A stretch of DNA of 64,000 nucleotides, taken from NCBI RefSeq assembly GCF_002532045.1, contig NZ_NWTG01000018.1, positions 1-64,000 of the forward strand, written 5' to 3'. This document shows, piece after piece, positions 1-8,402 of the stretch (position 1 is its first letter; every line of letters starts with the position of its first letter). Position numbers and translations under genes: made by a program. The notes beneath the pieces were generated by a model. It saw only the letters and a list, made by a program, of their open reading frames with translations. It was not told the DNA's origin and did no database searches. The DNA comes from Bradyrhizobium sp. C9. Its GTDB lineage: Bacteria > Pseudomonadota > Alphaproteobacteria > Rhizobiales > Xanthobacteraceae.

Positions 1-339
1 GCTCGGGGCCCATGGGTGCGATCGGCACCCGGCTTTCCCTGCGCCCTCTGTTCAAGGAGAGGGCGGAACGAAGAGCAAAGCTCGGGCAGATCATGTCGCG
101 AGAGCGCGAAAATATGACTCACAGCGAACCACAAATTCGATGTCGTCCCGGTCAAGCGAAGCGCGACCCGGGACCCATAACCACGAATGCCAGTTGCTAT
201 GCACCGCTGGAACGACGAGTCCCGCCTACAACATCTGCTGCGGCGTATGGGTCCTGGCTTTCGCCAGGACGACGGTGGTGAATGTGGCGCCGTCATCGCG
301 CCATTCGCGGACTTGCGCCGCGAACAGAGAATGCCGTTA
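1..339. other. Non-coding stretch with one interspersed repeat
   Basis: I see no convincing gene here. Short open frames exist on the plus strand, but they have no recognisable protein pattern and overlap a palindromic repeat (142-273). The stretch lies downstream of the minus-strand SDR gene that ends at 340, so it is probably a 3' flank plus repeat. Confidence 0.5.
142..273. repeat. Interspersed palindromic repeat, family A copy 1
   Basis: The element is about 130 bp. It has a hairpin-forming end at 247-273 (GGTCCTGGC, TTTC, GCCAGGAC) and a diverged partner end at 142-179. Twenty-seven consecutive bases of 247-273 are found, inverted, at 47811-47837, the left end of the second copy. The CCTGGC/GCCAGG hairpin next to GACCCAT is a pattern I recall from many Bradyrhizobium intergenic regions. 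The internal segment differs between the two copies. Confidence 0.7.
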
Positions 340-1125
340 CTAGATCGGCTTGCCTGTATACGGCATCGACGCGGTGAGGCCGCCGTCGACCGGGATGGCC
401 TGGCCGTTGACGTAGGACGCCTCGTCGCTTGCCAGGAACAATCCCATCGCGGCGAGTTCGTGCGGCTGGCCGGGGCGCTTCAGCGGATTGAGCTGGCCGA
501 TCTTGTCCTGGGTGCCGCGCTCCTTGGCGCGATCGAACACCGGTTTGGTCATGCCGGTCTCGATCAGGCCCGGGCAGACCGCGTTGATGCGCACGCCGGT
601 GCCGGAGAGCGAGTAGGCGGTGGTCTGCACCAGGCTGATGACGCCGGCCTTGCTGGCGCCATAGGGATGTCCGCTGGCGCCGGCCTTCAGGCCCGCGACG
701 GAGGCGGTGCAGACGATCGAGCCTGAGCCCTGCTTGGTCATATGCGGGATCGAATGCTTGATCGCGAGGAACGGCCCGATCAGATTGACGCGCAGCACCT
801 CCTGCCAATGTTCCGGGGTCTGATCGGCGAGCGGCACGAGGCCGCCGCTGACGCCGGCATTGGCCCAGATCGCATCGAGCTTGCCGTACTTCGACAGCGC
901 CTTGTCGATGAAGGCCTTGACGTCGCTCTCCGAGCCGGCGTCCGCAGTGACCGCTTCGACGGTGCCGCCGGCATCGCGCACCAACTTGGCGGTCTCGTTG
1001 ACGCCGTCGGTGCGATCGACCGCGATCAGCTTGGCGCCTTCCTTGGTGAACAGCAGCGAGGCGGCGCGGCCGATGCCGCTTCCAGCGCCGGTGATGATGA
1101 CGGATTTGCCTTCGAGGCGGCCCAT
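340..1125 (-). CDS. SDR family oxidoreductase
   Basis: This is a classical short-chain dehydrogenase/reductase of 261 residues, a normal length. The NAD(P)-binding motif TGAGSGIG is at residues 12-19 and the NAG motif is near residues 89-91. The catalytic Ser142, Tyr155 and Lys159 (YGASK) are in place. The C-terminal PVDGG motif is also present. The start at 1125 is preceded by GGGAGAAA, a good ribosome binding site. The enzyme should reduce or oxidise a hydroxyl/keto substrate in the cytoplasm; the substrate cannot be read from sequence. Asp37 after the second beta strand (VDR) favours NAD over NADP. It diverges from the histidine phosphatase at 1279, with another SDR following that gene, which suggests a small catabolic locus. 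Confidence 0.93.
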   Translation of the reverse strand: MGRLEGKSVIITGAGSGIGRAASLLFTKEGAKLIAVDRTDGVNETAKLVRDAGGTVEAVTADAGSESDVKAFIDKALSKYGKLDAIWANAGVSGGLVPLADQTPEHWQEVLRVNLIGPFLAIKHSIPHMTKQGSGSIVCTASVAGLKAGASGHPYGASKAGVISLVQTTAYSLSGTGVRINAVCPGLIETGMTKPVFDRAKERGTQDKIGQLNPLKRPGQPHELAAMGLFLASDEASYVNGQAIPVDGGLTASMPYTGKPI

Positions 1126-1278
1126 GGTTTTTCTCCCTGTTCACATGGTTAGTTCGAGTGATCCTTGGCGCGTCTGCCGCGCGACGGAATTCAAACAAAA
1201 TTTCAAACGTCCGAAGCACTTGAGACGATGTGCGGCGTGACGTACAGCGAGACGGGACAGTATTGAAGGGCTCATCCG

Positions 1279-1986
1279 ATGTCCAATCCAGACAAGCCTC
1301 ACGTGACGGTGACGCGGTGGTGGTGGGTTCGCCACGCGCCGGTGCGCAGCGACGGCGGCAACATCTACGGACAAGAGGATATCGACTGCGACACCGGCGA
1401 CGTCGAAGTGTTCGAGGCGGTCGCCAAGATGCTGCCGCGCGATGCGGTGTGGTATTCGAGCAATTTGAAGCGCACGCACAAGACCGCGGAAGCGATCTGG
1501 GCCGCGGGTTTTCCGAAGCCGGCCAACATGACGCAGGAACGCGACTTCGCCGAGCAGCATCTCGGCCGGTGGCAGGGCATGAACCGCGCCGCGCTGCTCG
1601 CGCGCCAGCCTCCCGGCAGAAGCTGGTTTGCCGACGTCAACGAGCCCGCGCCCGGCGGCGAGAGTTTCATGGATCTCTACACGCGGGTCTGCCGCACCAT
1701 CGTGCGGATCACGGCCGCGGAGCCCGGCAAGAATATCATCGCGGTCGGCCATGGCGGCGTGATCCGCGCTGCGGTCGGTCTTGCGCTCGGCGGCCAGCCG
1801 GACCGGGGCCTGTCGTTCGATATCGACAATGTCTCGGTGACGCGGCTCGATCATATCGCAGGCGTCGGCCTGTCGACCTGGCGGCTGCCGATGGTGAACC
1901 AGCAGCCCTGGATCGCCGATCCGCGCCACGCCGCGATGCATCAGCCGTCCGGACCTGAAGTCCGCCCGGCCAGCAAGCTTGCGTGA
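1279..1986 (+). CDS. Histidine phosphatase family protein
   Basis: The protein is a 235-residue member of the phosphoglycerate mutase/acid phosphatase superfamily. The phosphohistidine motif R18-H19-A is near the N-terminus, the acidic residue region (ERDFAEQHLGRW) is mid-protein, and the second histidine sits in VGHGG at about residue 158. Such proteins transfer or remove phosphate through a phosphohistidine; the substrate varies (sugar phosphates, phosphoproteins, alpha-ribazole phosphate) and is not evident here. A run of three Trp residues (23-25 region, RWWWVRH) precedes the active site. No signal peptide is visible, so it is probably cytoplasmic. It is followed 74 bp later by an SDR gene on the same strand, possibly co-transcribed. 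Confidence 0.88.
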   Translation: MSNPDKPHVTVTRWWWVRHAPVRSDGGNIYGQEDIDCDTGDVEVFEAVAKMLPRDAVWYSSNLKRTHKTAEAIWAAGFPKPANMTQERDFAEQHLGRWQGMNRAALLARQPPGRSWFADVNEPAPGGESFMDLYTRVCRTIVRITAAEPGKNIIAVGHGGVIRAAVGLALGGQPDRGLSFDIDNVSVTRLDHIAGVGLSTWRLPMVNQQPWIADPRHAAMHQPSGPEVRPASKLA

Positions 1987-2060
1987 ATGCCGCTATCGCA
2001 ACACGATAGCGCTGCCTAAGCTCGACACAGAATTCAAACGCTTACATCAGGGAGAGAAAC

Positions 2061-2828
2061 ATGACCTTGTTCGACATGAAGGGAAAAGTCGCCGTCATCA
2101 CCGGCTCGACGCGCGGCATCGGGCTCGCCATCGCCGAGCGCATGGCCGAGCACGGCGCCAAGGTCGTGATCTCCTCGCGCAAGGCCGACGTCTGCGAGCA
2201 GGTCGCGGGCGACATCAACGGCAAGTTCGGCAAGGGCACCGCGGTCGCGATCGCCGCCAACATCTCGTCGAAGGAAAACCTGCAGAACCTGGTCGACGAG
2301 AGCAATCGCGCCTTCGGCAAGATCGACGTGCTGGTCTGCAACGCGGCGTCGAACCCGTATTACGGTCCGCTTGCCGGCATCTCTGACGATCAGTTCCGCA
2401 AGATCCTCGACAACAACATCGTCGCCAACAACTGGCTGATCTCGATGGTGGTGCCGCAGATGATCGAGCGCAAGGACGGCTCCATCATCATCGTGTCCTC
2501 GATCGGCGGCCTCAAGGGCTCGACCGTGCTCGGCGCCTACGCGATCTCGAAGGCCGCCGACATGCAGCTCGCGCGCAACCTCGCCTGCGAATATGGCAAG
2601 CACAATATCCGCGTGAACTGCATCGCACCCGGCCTGATCAAGACCGATTTTGCGAAAGCGCTGTGGGACAATCCGGACACGCTGAAGGCCTCGACCGCGC
2701 GCTCGCCGCTGCTGCGCATCGGCGTGCCTGACGAGATCGCGGGCGCCGCCGTGTTGATGGGCTCGCGCGCCGGCGACTTCCTCACCGGCCAGACCATCGT
2801 GATCGACGGCGGCGCGACGATCAGCTGA
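2061..2828 (+). CDS. SDR family oxidoreductase
   Basis: The product is a 255-residue short-chain dehydrogenase. TGSTRGIG is at residues 14-21, NAAS at 94-97, catalytic Ser147, and Tyr160-x-x-x-Lys164 (YAISK). A VIDGG motif ends the fold. The start is preceded by GGAGAG. The NAAS motif (instead of NNAG) and the VNCIAPGLIKTDFAKALW segment resemble the DHRS4/carbonyl-reductase-like branch, but I would not assign a substrate. It probably reduces a carbonyl with NADPH, because R40 after the second beta strand (ISSRK) fits NADP binding. It follows the histidine phosphatase on the same strand. Confidence 0.92.
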   Translation: MTLFDMKGKVAVITGSTRGIGLAIAERMAEHGAKVVISSRKADVCEQVAGDINGKFGKGTAVAIAANISSKENLQNLVDESNRAFGKIDVLVCNAASNPYYGPLAGISDDQFRKILDNNIVANNWLISMVVPQMIERKDGSIIIVSSIGGLKGSTVLGAYAISKAADMQLARNLACEYGKHNIRVNCIAPGLIKTDFAKALWDNPDTLKASTARSPLLRIGVPDEIAGAAVLMGSRAGDFLTGQTIVIDGGATIS

Positions 2829-2866
2829 CGCGAAGCGTCATCTCCGGGGCGCGCGTGGGCGCGAAC

Positions 2867-2892
2867 CCCGATGCGCGATTGCGCATCGGGGA
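2867..2892. terminator. Perfect hairpin between convergent genes
   Basis: The arms CCCCGATGCGC and GCGCATCGGGG (11 bp, loop GATT) form a perfect stem between the convergent SDR (ends 2828) and serine hydrolase (ends 2911). There is no T-tract on either side, so it may be a bidirectional terminator of weak type or an mRNA 3' stabiliser. Confidence 0.5.
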
Positions 2893-2910
2893 TCTCGATC
2901 CGCAACGGCT

Positions 2911-4134
2911 TTATTCCACCGCCGCGTACACGCCGTTGCGCACCAGCGAGCGGGTGTATTCGCGCTGGCCCGGGCCCTGCATCATGAAGACCGCGATCAG
3001 GTCTTCGCGCGGATCGATCCAGAAGAACGTGCCGGCCATACCGCTCCAGAAGTACTGGCCGACCGAGCCGGAGAATGGCGCGACGCCCTGCTGCATGCGC
3101 ACGGCGAAGCCGAGGCCGAAGCTGTGGCCGGGCGACACCAGCGTGCCCTGGACCTTGACGCCGGTGCCGAGGTGATCGGAGGCCATGAATTCGAGCGTCT
3201 TGCGTCCGATGATCCTGGTGCCGTCGAGCGAACCGCCGCCCAGCAGCATCTGCGCGAAGCGGGCATAGTCCATCGTGGTCGACACCAGTCCGCCGCCGCC
3301 GGATTCCATCGCCGGCTTCTCCAGCATGTTGAACAGCTGCACCATCTCGTTGGTCCAGGGATCGTTGGCAAAGGCCTCGGCGAGCCGGCCGGCATTGGCT
3401 TCCGGGGTGTGGAAGGCGGTTTCGTTCATCTGCAGTGGCGCGAGGATGCGCTCGGTGAGGAATTCGCCGAGCGTCTTGCCGCTGACGACTTCGATGATGC
3501 GACCCAGGATGTCGGTGGAGCGGCTGTAGTTCCACTCGGCGCCGGGCTGGCAGACCAGCGGCATGGCGGCGAGCATGCTGGCGTGCTCGGCATTGGTGAT
3601 CTTGCGGCTGCGCAGCCGCGACTGCTTGTAGAGCTCCTGCACCGGGCCGTTGCCGGTGTGGTCGTAGGTCAGGCCCGACGTGTGGCGCAGCAAGTCCTGG
3701 ATCGTCATCTGCCGCTGCACGGGGACCAGCTCGAGCTTGCCGTTGTGCTCGACGCCGACCTTGGTCTCGGCGAATTCCGGGATGAACTTCGCGACGGGAT
3801 CGTTGAGCAGGAAGTGGCCGTCCTCGAGCAGCTGCATGATGCCGATTGAGACGATCGGCTTGGTCATCGAGAAGATGCGGAAGATCGTGTCATGCGTCAT
3901 CGGCGCCGCGGCCGTCGGGCCTTGCCGGCCGATCGCGTCGAACCAGCCGATCTGGCCGCGCCGCGCCACCAGCACCGTGAAGCCGGGCGCGGTTCCCTTG
4001 TCGACCTCGCGCTTGAAGGTGTCGGACAGGGCCTGCAGCCGCGCGCTCGACAGCCCGATCGATTCGGGTTTGGCGAGGGGGAGGGACGGGGTGGTTTGGC
4101 CGGCGGCGTGCTTGGCGGCAGTCTGGGCGTTCAT
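2911..4134 (-). CDS. Serine hydrolase (class C beta-lactamase/esterase-like)
   Basis: The protein is 407 residues with the beta-lactamase/D-Ala-D-Ala carboxypeptidase fold. The nucleophile motif S89-M-T-K92 lies in an IFSMTKP context. Tyr203 in WNYSRSTD is the likely second catalytic residue. A late GGGG segment and HSFGLGFAVR precede the C-terminal strands. This pattern fits EstB-type esterases and related family VIII hydrolases rather than true AmpC. I see no signal peptide, so it is likely cytoplasmic. The open frame runs upstream to 5721 without a stop, but that part crosses the tRNA and the opposite frame of another gene. The ATG at 4134, preceded by GGGAGAGACC, is the sensible start. 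The natural ester or amide substrate is unknown. Confidence 0.9.
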   Translation of the reverse strand: MNAQTAAKHAAGQTTPSLPLAKPESIGLSSARLQALSDTFKREVDKGTAPGFTVLVARRGQIGWFDAIGRQGPTAAAPMTHDTIFRIFSMTKPIVSIGIMQLLEDGHFLLNDPVAKFIPEFAETKVGVEHNGKLELVPVQRQMTIQDLLRHTSGLTYDHTGNGPVQELYKQSRLRSRKITNAEHASMLAAMPLVCQPGAEWNYSRSTDILGRIIEVVSGKTLGEFLTERILAPLQMNETAFHTPEANAGRLAEAFANDPWTNEMVQLFNMLEKPAMESGGGGLVSTTMDYARFAQMLLGGGSLDGTRIIGRKTLEFMASDHLGTGVKVQGTLVSPGHSFGLGFAVRMQQGVAPFSGSVGQYFWSGMAGTFFWIDPREDLIAVFMMQGPGQREYTRSLVRNGVYAAVE

Positions 4135-4302
4135 GGTCTCTCCCGGTTCTTGATTCTTGCGGCGGAGTGCCGACGTGGTGTGATGGCCGAACTCTGGCGC
4201 AGAAGTTTTGCAATGAACAGAAGCTTCGCCGCTTCGCCCTTGCAAACCGGCCATGCCCTGTGCTTGAAACGGCGCGAACCGGCGGCGACGCTGGTTCCCT
4301 GC

Positions 4303-4378
4303 AGGAGTGTAGCTCAATTGGTAGAGCACCGGTCTCCAAAACCGGGGGTCGCAGGTTCGAGCCCTGCCACTCCTGCCA
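4303..4378 (+). tRNA. trnW: tRNA-Trp (CCA anticodon)
   Basis: This is a 76-nt cloverleaf with acceptor AGGAGTG pairing with CACTCCT, discriminator G and encoded CCA (4376-4378). The D-arm contains AGCTCAATTGGTAGAGC. The anticodon loop CTCCAAA gives CCA, and the T-loop GGTTCGAGCCC is canonical. In alphaproteobacteria tRNA-Trp usually sits just before secE; here about 4.2 kb of unrelated genes separates them. Confidence 0.98.
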
Positions 4379-4442
4379 GCTTTTACCCAATCATTTGAAT
4401 GTCTTGGCCGAGGTCCTGGACCCGGGCCATGATCATTTTGAC

Positions 4443-5648
4443 TTACTTGATGAGCGGGCAGCCGCCGTCCTTGAGTGGCCGGAACGCCTGCTCGCCGGGC
4501 ACCTCGGCGAGCACCTTGTAGTAATCCCACGGCGCCTTCGATTCCTCGGGCTTCTTCACCTCGAACAGGAACATCGAGTGCACCATGCGGCCGTCCTCGC
4601 GCACCACGCCATTGTCGGTGAAGGCGTCGCGCACCGGAGTCGCGCGCATCTTCGCCAGCACCGGCTTGGTCTCCCTGGTGCCGGCGGCCTTCACCGCATT
4701 GAGGTAGTGCAGGGTGGCGCTGTAGGTCGCGGCCTGGTTCATCGTCGGCATCCGCTTCATGCGCTCGAAGAAGCGCTTGCCGAAGGCGCGGGTGCGGTCG
4801 TTGAGATCCCAGTAGTAAGCCTCGGTGATGATCAGGCCCTGGGCGAGTTTCAGCCCGAGGCTGTGGATGTCCGAGATGAACATCACGATGCCGGCGAGGT
4901 TCTGCCCGCCCGCGACGATGCCGAATTCGGCGGCCTGCTTGATCGCGTTGATGGTGTCGCCGCCGCCATTGGCGAGGCCGACGATCTTCGCCTTCGACGA
5001 TTGCGCCTGCAGCAGGAATGACGAGAAGTCCGGCGTGTTGAGCGGATGCCGGGCGCTGCCGAGCACCTTTCCGCCGGCGGCGCGGACCACATCGCCGGTG
5101 TCGCGCTCGATCGAATGGCCGAACACGTAGTCGGCGGTGATGAAGAACCAGCTGTCGCCGCCGTTCTTCACGATCGCGCTGCCGACGGTGTGGGCGTTGG
5201 CGTAGGTGTCGTAGGTCCAGTGCAGCGTGTAGGGCGAGCAGGACTTGCCGGTGATGTCGGAGCTCGCCGCATCCGTCACGATCATGATCTTCTCGAACTG
5301 CTTCGACATCTCCATGCCGGCAAGCGCGGTCGCCGAGGTCGGCATGTCGATGATCATGTCGACATTCTCCGCCTCGTACCATTTGCGGGTGATGGTGGCG
5401 GCGACGTCGGCCTTGTTGAGGGCGTCGGCGGTGACGAGCTCGATCGGCTTGCCGAACATCGAGCCGCCGAACTCCTCGATTGCCATCTTGGTGGCTTCGA
5501 CATTCCCGGCGCCGCCGATGTCCGAATAGACCGACTGGAAATCGGTCAGCACGCCGATCTTGAGCGGCGTCTGCTGCGCGAGCGCAGGCCCCGTCAGCGC
5601 GGCGGCGATCAGGCCGGCCGCGGACAGACTCGTGACGATGGATTTCAT
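4443..5648 (-). CDS. ABC transporter substrate-binding protein (branched-chain amino acid type)
   Basis: The product is a 401-residue periplasmic binding protein of the type 1 (Leu/Ile/Val or amide) family. It has a Sec signal peptide at residues 1-25 (KSIVTSLSAAGLIAAALTGPALAQ, cleaved after ALA-Q), followed by LKIGVLTDFQSVYSDIGG, the typical first strand and ligand loop. The ATG at 5648 has GGGGAGG just upstream, which favours it over an in-frame start 15 codons earlier. No permease or ATPase gene is nearby, so it either feeds a transporter encoded elsewhere or acts alone. It diverges from a GntR regulator and shares a control region with two identical palindromes; site 5682-5694 is 34 bp from its start. 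The ligand is not readable, but the acyl-CoA ligase next to the regulator suggests an organic acid. Confidence 0.9.
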   Translation of the reverse strand: MKSIVTSLSAAGLIAAALTGPALAQQTPLKIGVLTDFQSVYSDIGGAGNVEATKMAIEEFGGSMFGKPIELVTADALNKADVAATITRKWYEAENVDMIIDMPTSATALAGMEMSKQFEKIMIVTDAASSDITGKSCSPYTLHWTYDTYANAHTVGSAIVKNGGDSWFFITADYVFGHSIERDTGDVVRAAGGKVLGSARHPLNTPDFSSFLLQAQSSKAKIVGLANGGGDTINAIKQAAEFGIVAGGQNLAGIVMFISDIHSLGLKLAQGLIITEAYYWDLNDRTRAFGKRFFERMKRMPTMNQAATYSATLHYLNAVKAAGTRETKPVLAKMRATPVRDAFTDNGVVREDGRMVHSMFLFEVKKPEESKAPWDYYKVLAEVPGEQAFRPLKDGGCPLIK

Positions 5649-5681
5649 GGTGATGCGCCTCCCCGGGGGTGTTCTTATCGG

Positions 5682-5694
5682 TTTGTCCGACAAA
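5682..5694. promoter_or_regulatory. FadR/GntR-type operator, site 1
   Basis: TTTGTCCGACAAA is a perfect 13-bp palindrome around a central C. It fits the FadR-subfamily consensus TNGTNNNACNA (known from the family). It lies 34 bp upstream of the solute-binding protein start, where it could overlap that promoter. Confidence 0.8.
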
Positions 5695-5792
5695 GCTAGA
5701 TTTGGCCGGTTCCGCTGTCAATTCCGGTCGGTCGGGTGCGACAATCCGGCCAGTATGGGCCAGTTTGACGCTTTAGGGGCCGTCGCCTATTC

Positions 5793-5805
5793 TTTGTCCG
5801 ACAAA
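5793..5805. promoter_or_regulatory. FadR/GntR-type operator, site 2
   Basis: The same 13 bases TTTGTCCGACAAA recur 111 bp from site 1 and 28 bp upstream of the GntR gene start. The pair suggests autoregulation plus control of the divergent transport gene, possibly with looping. Confidence 0.8.
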
Positions 5806-5833
5806 CGACAATTGAAAGCCCCGGGAGCTGAAG

Positions 5834-6598
5834 ATGCCCGCCACGCCGCTGTTCCGGCGCATCGACGTCGCGCCGGCCTATCAGAAGGTCGCGGATGCGA
5901 TCGAACGCGAGATCGTCAACGGCCGGATCAAGCCGGGCGAGCCGATCGGCACCGAGCAGCAGTTGGTCGAACAGTTCGGCGTCAATCGCTCGACGGTGCG
6001 TGAAGGCATTCGCGTGCTCGAGGAAGGCGGGCTGATCCGCCGCGATTCCAGCCGCCGCCTGCAGGCCTGCCTGCCGCGCTACAACAAGCTCGCCACGCGG
6101 CTGTCCCGCGCGCTGATCCTGCACGAGGTGACGTTCCGCGAATTGTTCGAGACCTCGATGACGCTGGAGGTCGCGAGCGTCGAGGGCGCGGTGGAGCGCG
6201 CGACCGATGACAACATCGCCGAACTCGCCGGCAATCTCGAGCGCAGCGCCGCTGTCGTCGGCAATCCCGCCGATCTCGCCGAGCTCGATGCGGAGTTCCA
6301 CTTGCTGATGGCCAAGGCCTCGCAGAACCGCGTGCTGCAGCTCGCCCGCGAGCCCGCCGCGCAGCTGTTCTTTCCGACCACGGAGATGATCGTCGGCGGC
6401 GTGCCGGAAGGCGGCGCGCGGCTCGTCGAGGCGCATCGCCACATCCTCGATGCGATCACGCGGCGCGACAAGGAGGCCGGCGTGTTGTGGACGCGGCGGC
6501 ACTTGCAGGACTGGCGGCGCGGCTTTGAGAAGATCGCCTCGCTCGATCGCTCGGTCGAGCACACCTACATGGAACACGTCTACGCTGCCCGGCAGTAG
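5834..6598 (+). CDS. GntR family transcriptional regulator (FadR/FCD subfamily)
   Basis: The protein is 254 residues. An N-terminal winged helix-turn-helix spans about residues 14-80 (VADAIEREIVNGRIKPGEP, then EQFGVNRSTVREGIRVLEEGG). A C-terminal all-helical FCD ligand domain spans about 95-240, with the metal/ligand residues in DAEFH and EAHRHI. This is a typical repressor that releases DNA on binding an organic acid, sugar acid or acyl-CoA. The start follows GGGAGCTG. Two FadR-type palindromes lie between this gene and the divergent solute-binding protein, so it very likely represses itself, the binding protein and the downstream ligase. The effector is probably the transported acid or its CoA ester; that is inference. 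Confidence 0.92.
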   Translation: MPATPLFRRIDVAPAYQKVADAIEREIVNGRIKPGEPIGTEQQLVEQFGVNRSTVREGIRVLEEGGLIRRDSSRRLQACLPRYNKLATRLSRALILHEVTFRELFETSMTLEVASVEGAVERATDDNIAELAGNLERSAAVVGNPADLAELDAEFHLLMAKASQNRVLQLAREPAAQLFFPTTEMIVGGVPEGGARLVEAHRHILDAITRRDKEAGVLWTRRHLQDWRRGFEKIASLDRSVEHTYMEHVYAARQ

Positions 6599-6661
6599 GG
6601 ACGGCAAGGCCAAGAGCGATAAAGACAAGACAACGACAAAAAGCACATTCGGGAGGGACAA

Positions 6662-8275
6662 ATGAGCGGAGACATCGCAGCAACCATCCAGCGCGCCCGC
6701 GAGCACAGCATCGGCGATCTGTTGCGCCGGTCGGCCAAGCGCTACCCCAACAAGACCGCACTGATCTGCGGCGAGGTGAGCTGGACCTTCGCGGAGATGG
6801 ACGCGATCTGCAATCGGCTCGGCCGCGGCTTGCTCGGCCTTGGCGTTGCGAAGGGTGACCGCGTCGCGGTGCTGTCGCGCAACTCGCACGGCTTCGCCGC
6901 GCTGCGTTTCGCGGTGGCGCGGATCGGCGCGATCCTGGTGCCGATCAACTTCATGCTCAATCCCGACGAGATCAATTTCATCCTCGCCAATTCCGGCGCG
7001 AAGCTGCTGGCGGTCGGCCCAGATTTCGTGGAGACCGCGCACGCGGCTGCCGCCAAGGGCTCGGCGGTGGAAACCCTGATCTGGCTGCCCGGCGAGGATC
7101 CGGCCACCGCGCCCGACGGCATCACGACCTTCGACAGCCTGCTGCACAGCGACGCCTCGGCGCCGGATGCTTCGGTCGACAGCCGCGATCCCGCGCAGAT
7201 CATCTACACCAGCGGCACCGAGTCGCTGCCGAAGGGCGCGATCCTGACCCATGAAGCCGTGATGTGGCAGTATGTCAGCTGCATCATCGACGGCGGCATG
7301 GCAACCGACGACACCGTGCTGCACGCGCTGCCGCTCTATCATTGCGCGCAGCTCGACGTCTTCCTCGGGCCCGCGATCTATCTCGGTGCCACCAGCCTCA
7401 TTACCGGCAAGCCGGTGCCCGACAATGTCCTGGCGCTGATCGCCGCCCACAAGATCAATTCGTTCTTCGCGCCGCCGACGATCTGGATCGCGATGCTGCG
7501 TTCGCCTTCATTCGACCGCACCGACCTGTCGACGTTGCGCAAGGGCTATTACGGCGCCTCGATCATGCCGGTCGAAGTGCTGCTCGAATTGCAGCGCCGG
7601 CTGCCGGACGTAAAATTCTGGAACTTCTACGGCCAGACCGAGATCGCGCCGCTCGCGACCGTGCTTTCGCCGGAGCACCAGCTGCCGAAGGCAGGCTCGG
7701 CCGGCAAGCCCGCGATCAATGTCGAGACGCGGGTGGTCAGGCCTGACATGACCGATGTCGGGGTGGGCGAGGTCGGCGAGATCGTGCATCGCTCGCCGCA
7801 TCTGTTGTCCGGTTACTACAACGATCCGGTCAAGACCGCGGCGGCGTTTGCCGGCGGCTGGTTTCATTCCGGCGATCTCGCGACCGTGGATGCTGACGGC
7901 TACATCACCGTCGTCGATCGTGTGAAGGACATGATCAAGAGCGGCGGCGAGAACGTCGCGAGCCGCGAGGTCGAGGAGATGATTTACCGGCTGCCCGCGG
8001 TGTCGGAGGTCGCGGTGGTCGGGCTGCCCGATCCGCGCTGGATCGAGGCGGTGACGGCGATCGTCGTGGTCAAGGCCGGCGCGAACCTCGATGCTGACGC
8101 CGTGATCAAGCACTGCGCGGCGTCGATGGCCCATTTCAAGGTGCCGAAGCGGGTCATCTTCGTCGATGCCCTGCCGAAGAACCCGAGCGGCAAGCTGCTG
8201 AAGCGCGAGCTGCGCCAGCGTTATGTCGGCGGCGCCACGCTGGATCAGGCGGTCCAGAAGAGCTTTGCCGGGTGA
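6662..8275 (+). CDS. AMP-dependent acyl-CoA synthetase/ligase
   Basis: The enzyme is 537 residues of the ANL superfamily and activates a carboxylic acid to its acyl-CoA using ATP. The phosphate loop reads YTSGTESLPKGA, a variant of the usual YTSGTTGxPKG seen in one branch of fatty-acid ligases. NFYGQTE is the A5 motif, WFHSGDLATVDADGYI is A7 and VDRVKDMIKSGGENV is A8. NPSGKLLKRELR carries the catalytic Lys of A10. It starts 63 bp after the GntR regulator with an AGGGAC site, so the two form an operon likely under the TTTGTCCGACAAA operators. The chain length of the substrate cannot be told from sequence. Confidence 0.93.
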   Translation: MSGDIAATIQRAREHSIGDLLRRSAKRYPNKTALICGEVSWTFAEMDAICNRLGRGLLGLGVAKGDRVAVLSRNSHGFAALRFAVARIGAILVPINFMLNPDEINFILANSGAKLLAVGPDFVETAHAAAAKGSAVETLIWLPGEDPATAPDGITTFDSLLHSDASAPDASVDSRDPAQIIYTSGTESLPKGAILTHEAVMWQYVSCIIDGGMATDDTVLHALPLYHCAQLDVFLGPAIYLGATSLITGKPVPDNVLALIAAHKINSFFAPPTIWIAMLRSPSFDRTDLSTLRKGYYGASIMPVEVLLELQRRLPDVKFWNFYGQTEIAPLATVLSPEHQLPKAGSAGKPAINVETRVVRPDMTDVGVGEVGEIVHRSPHLLSGYYNDPVKTAAAFAGGWFHSGDLATVDADGYITVVDRVKDMIKSGGENVASREVEEMIYRLPAVSEVAVVGLPDPRWIEAVTAIVVVKAGANLDADAVIKHCAASMAHFKVPKRVIFVDALPKNPSGKLLKRELRQRYVGGATLDQAVQKSFAG

Positions 8276-8380
8276 TCCGCCCGGCTTCCGCGGTAGGCGG
8301 CCGGGGCAACGGACCTCGTGCCGTCCGGCTAAGTATTTGATTCGAGAGGCCCCGTTCCGGCTTGCCGTAGCCCTGGGTGG

Positions 8381-8399
8381 GGCGGGGCGCGGCCCCGCC
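8381..8399 (+). terminator. GC-rich hairpin before secE promoter
   Basis: GGCGGGGC and GCCCCGCC form a perfect 8-bp stem with loop GCG. No T-tract follows. It sits between the ligase and the secE promoter and probably marks the end of the upstream transcript. The rest of 8276-8607 holds only the promoter and the leader of secE. Confidence 0.4.
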
Positions 8400-8402
8400 G
8401 AC

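Noticed and set aside
12..726. Short open frames at the left edge
   Set aside because: They overlap a palindromic repeat and the antisense of the SDR gene and show no protein family features.
4135..5721. Upstream extension of the serine hydrolase to 936 codons
   Set aside because: It would cross the tRNA-Trp gene and an alternate frame of the solute-binding protein. The ATG at 4134 with a good ribosome binding site gives a normal-length enzyme.
4300..8300. Integrative element at tRNA-Trp
   Set aside because: No integrase, no transposase and no duplicated tRNA end were found, so an element cannot be claimed; only the altered gene order is reported.
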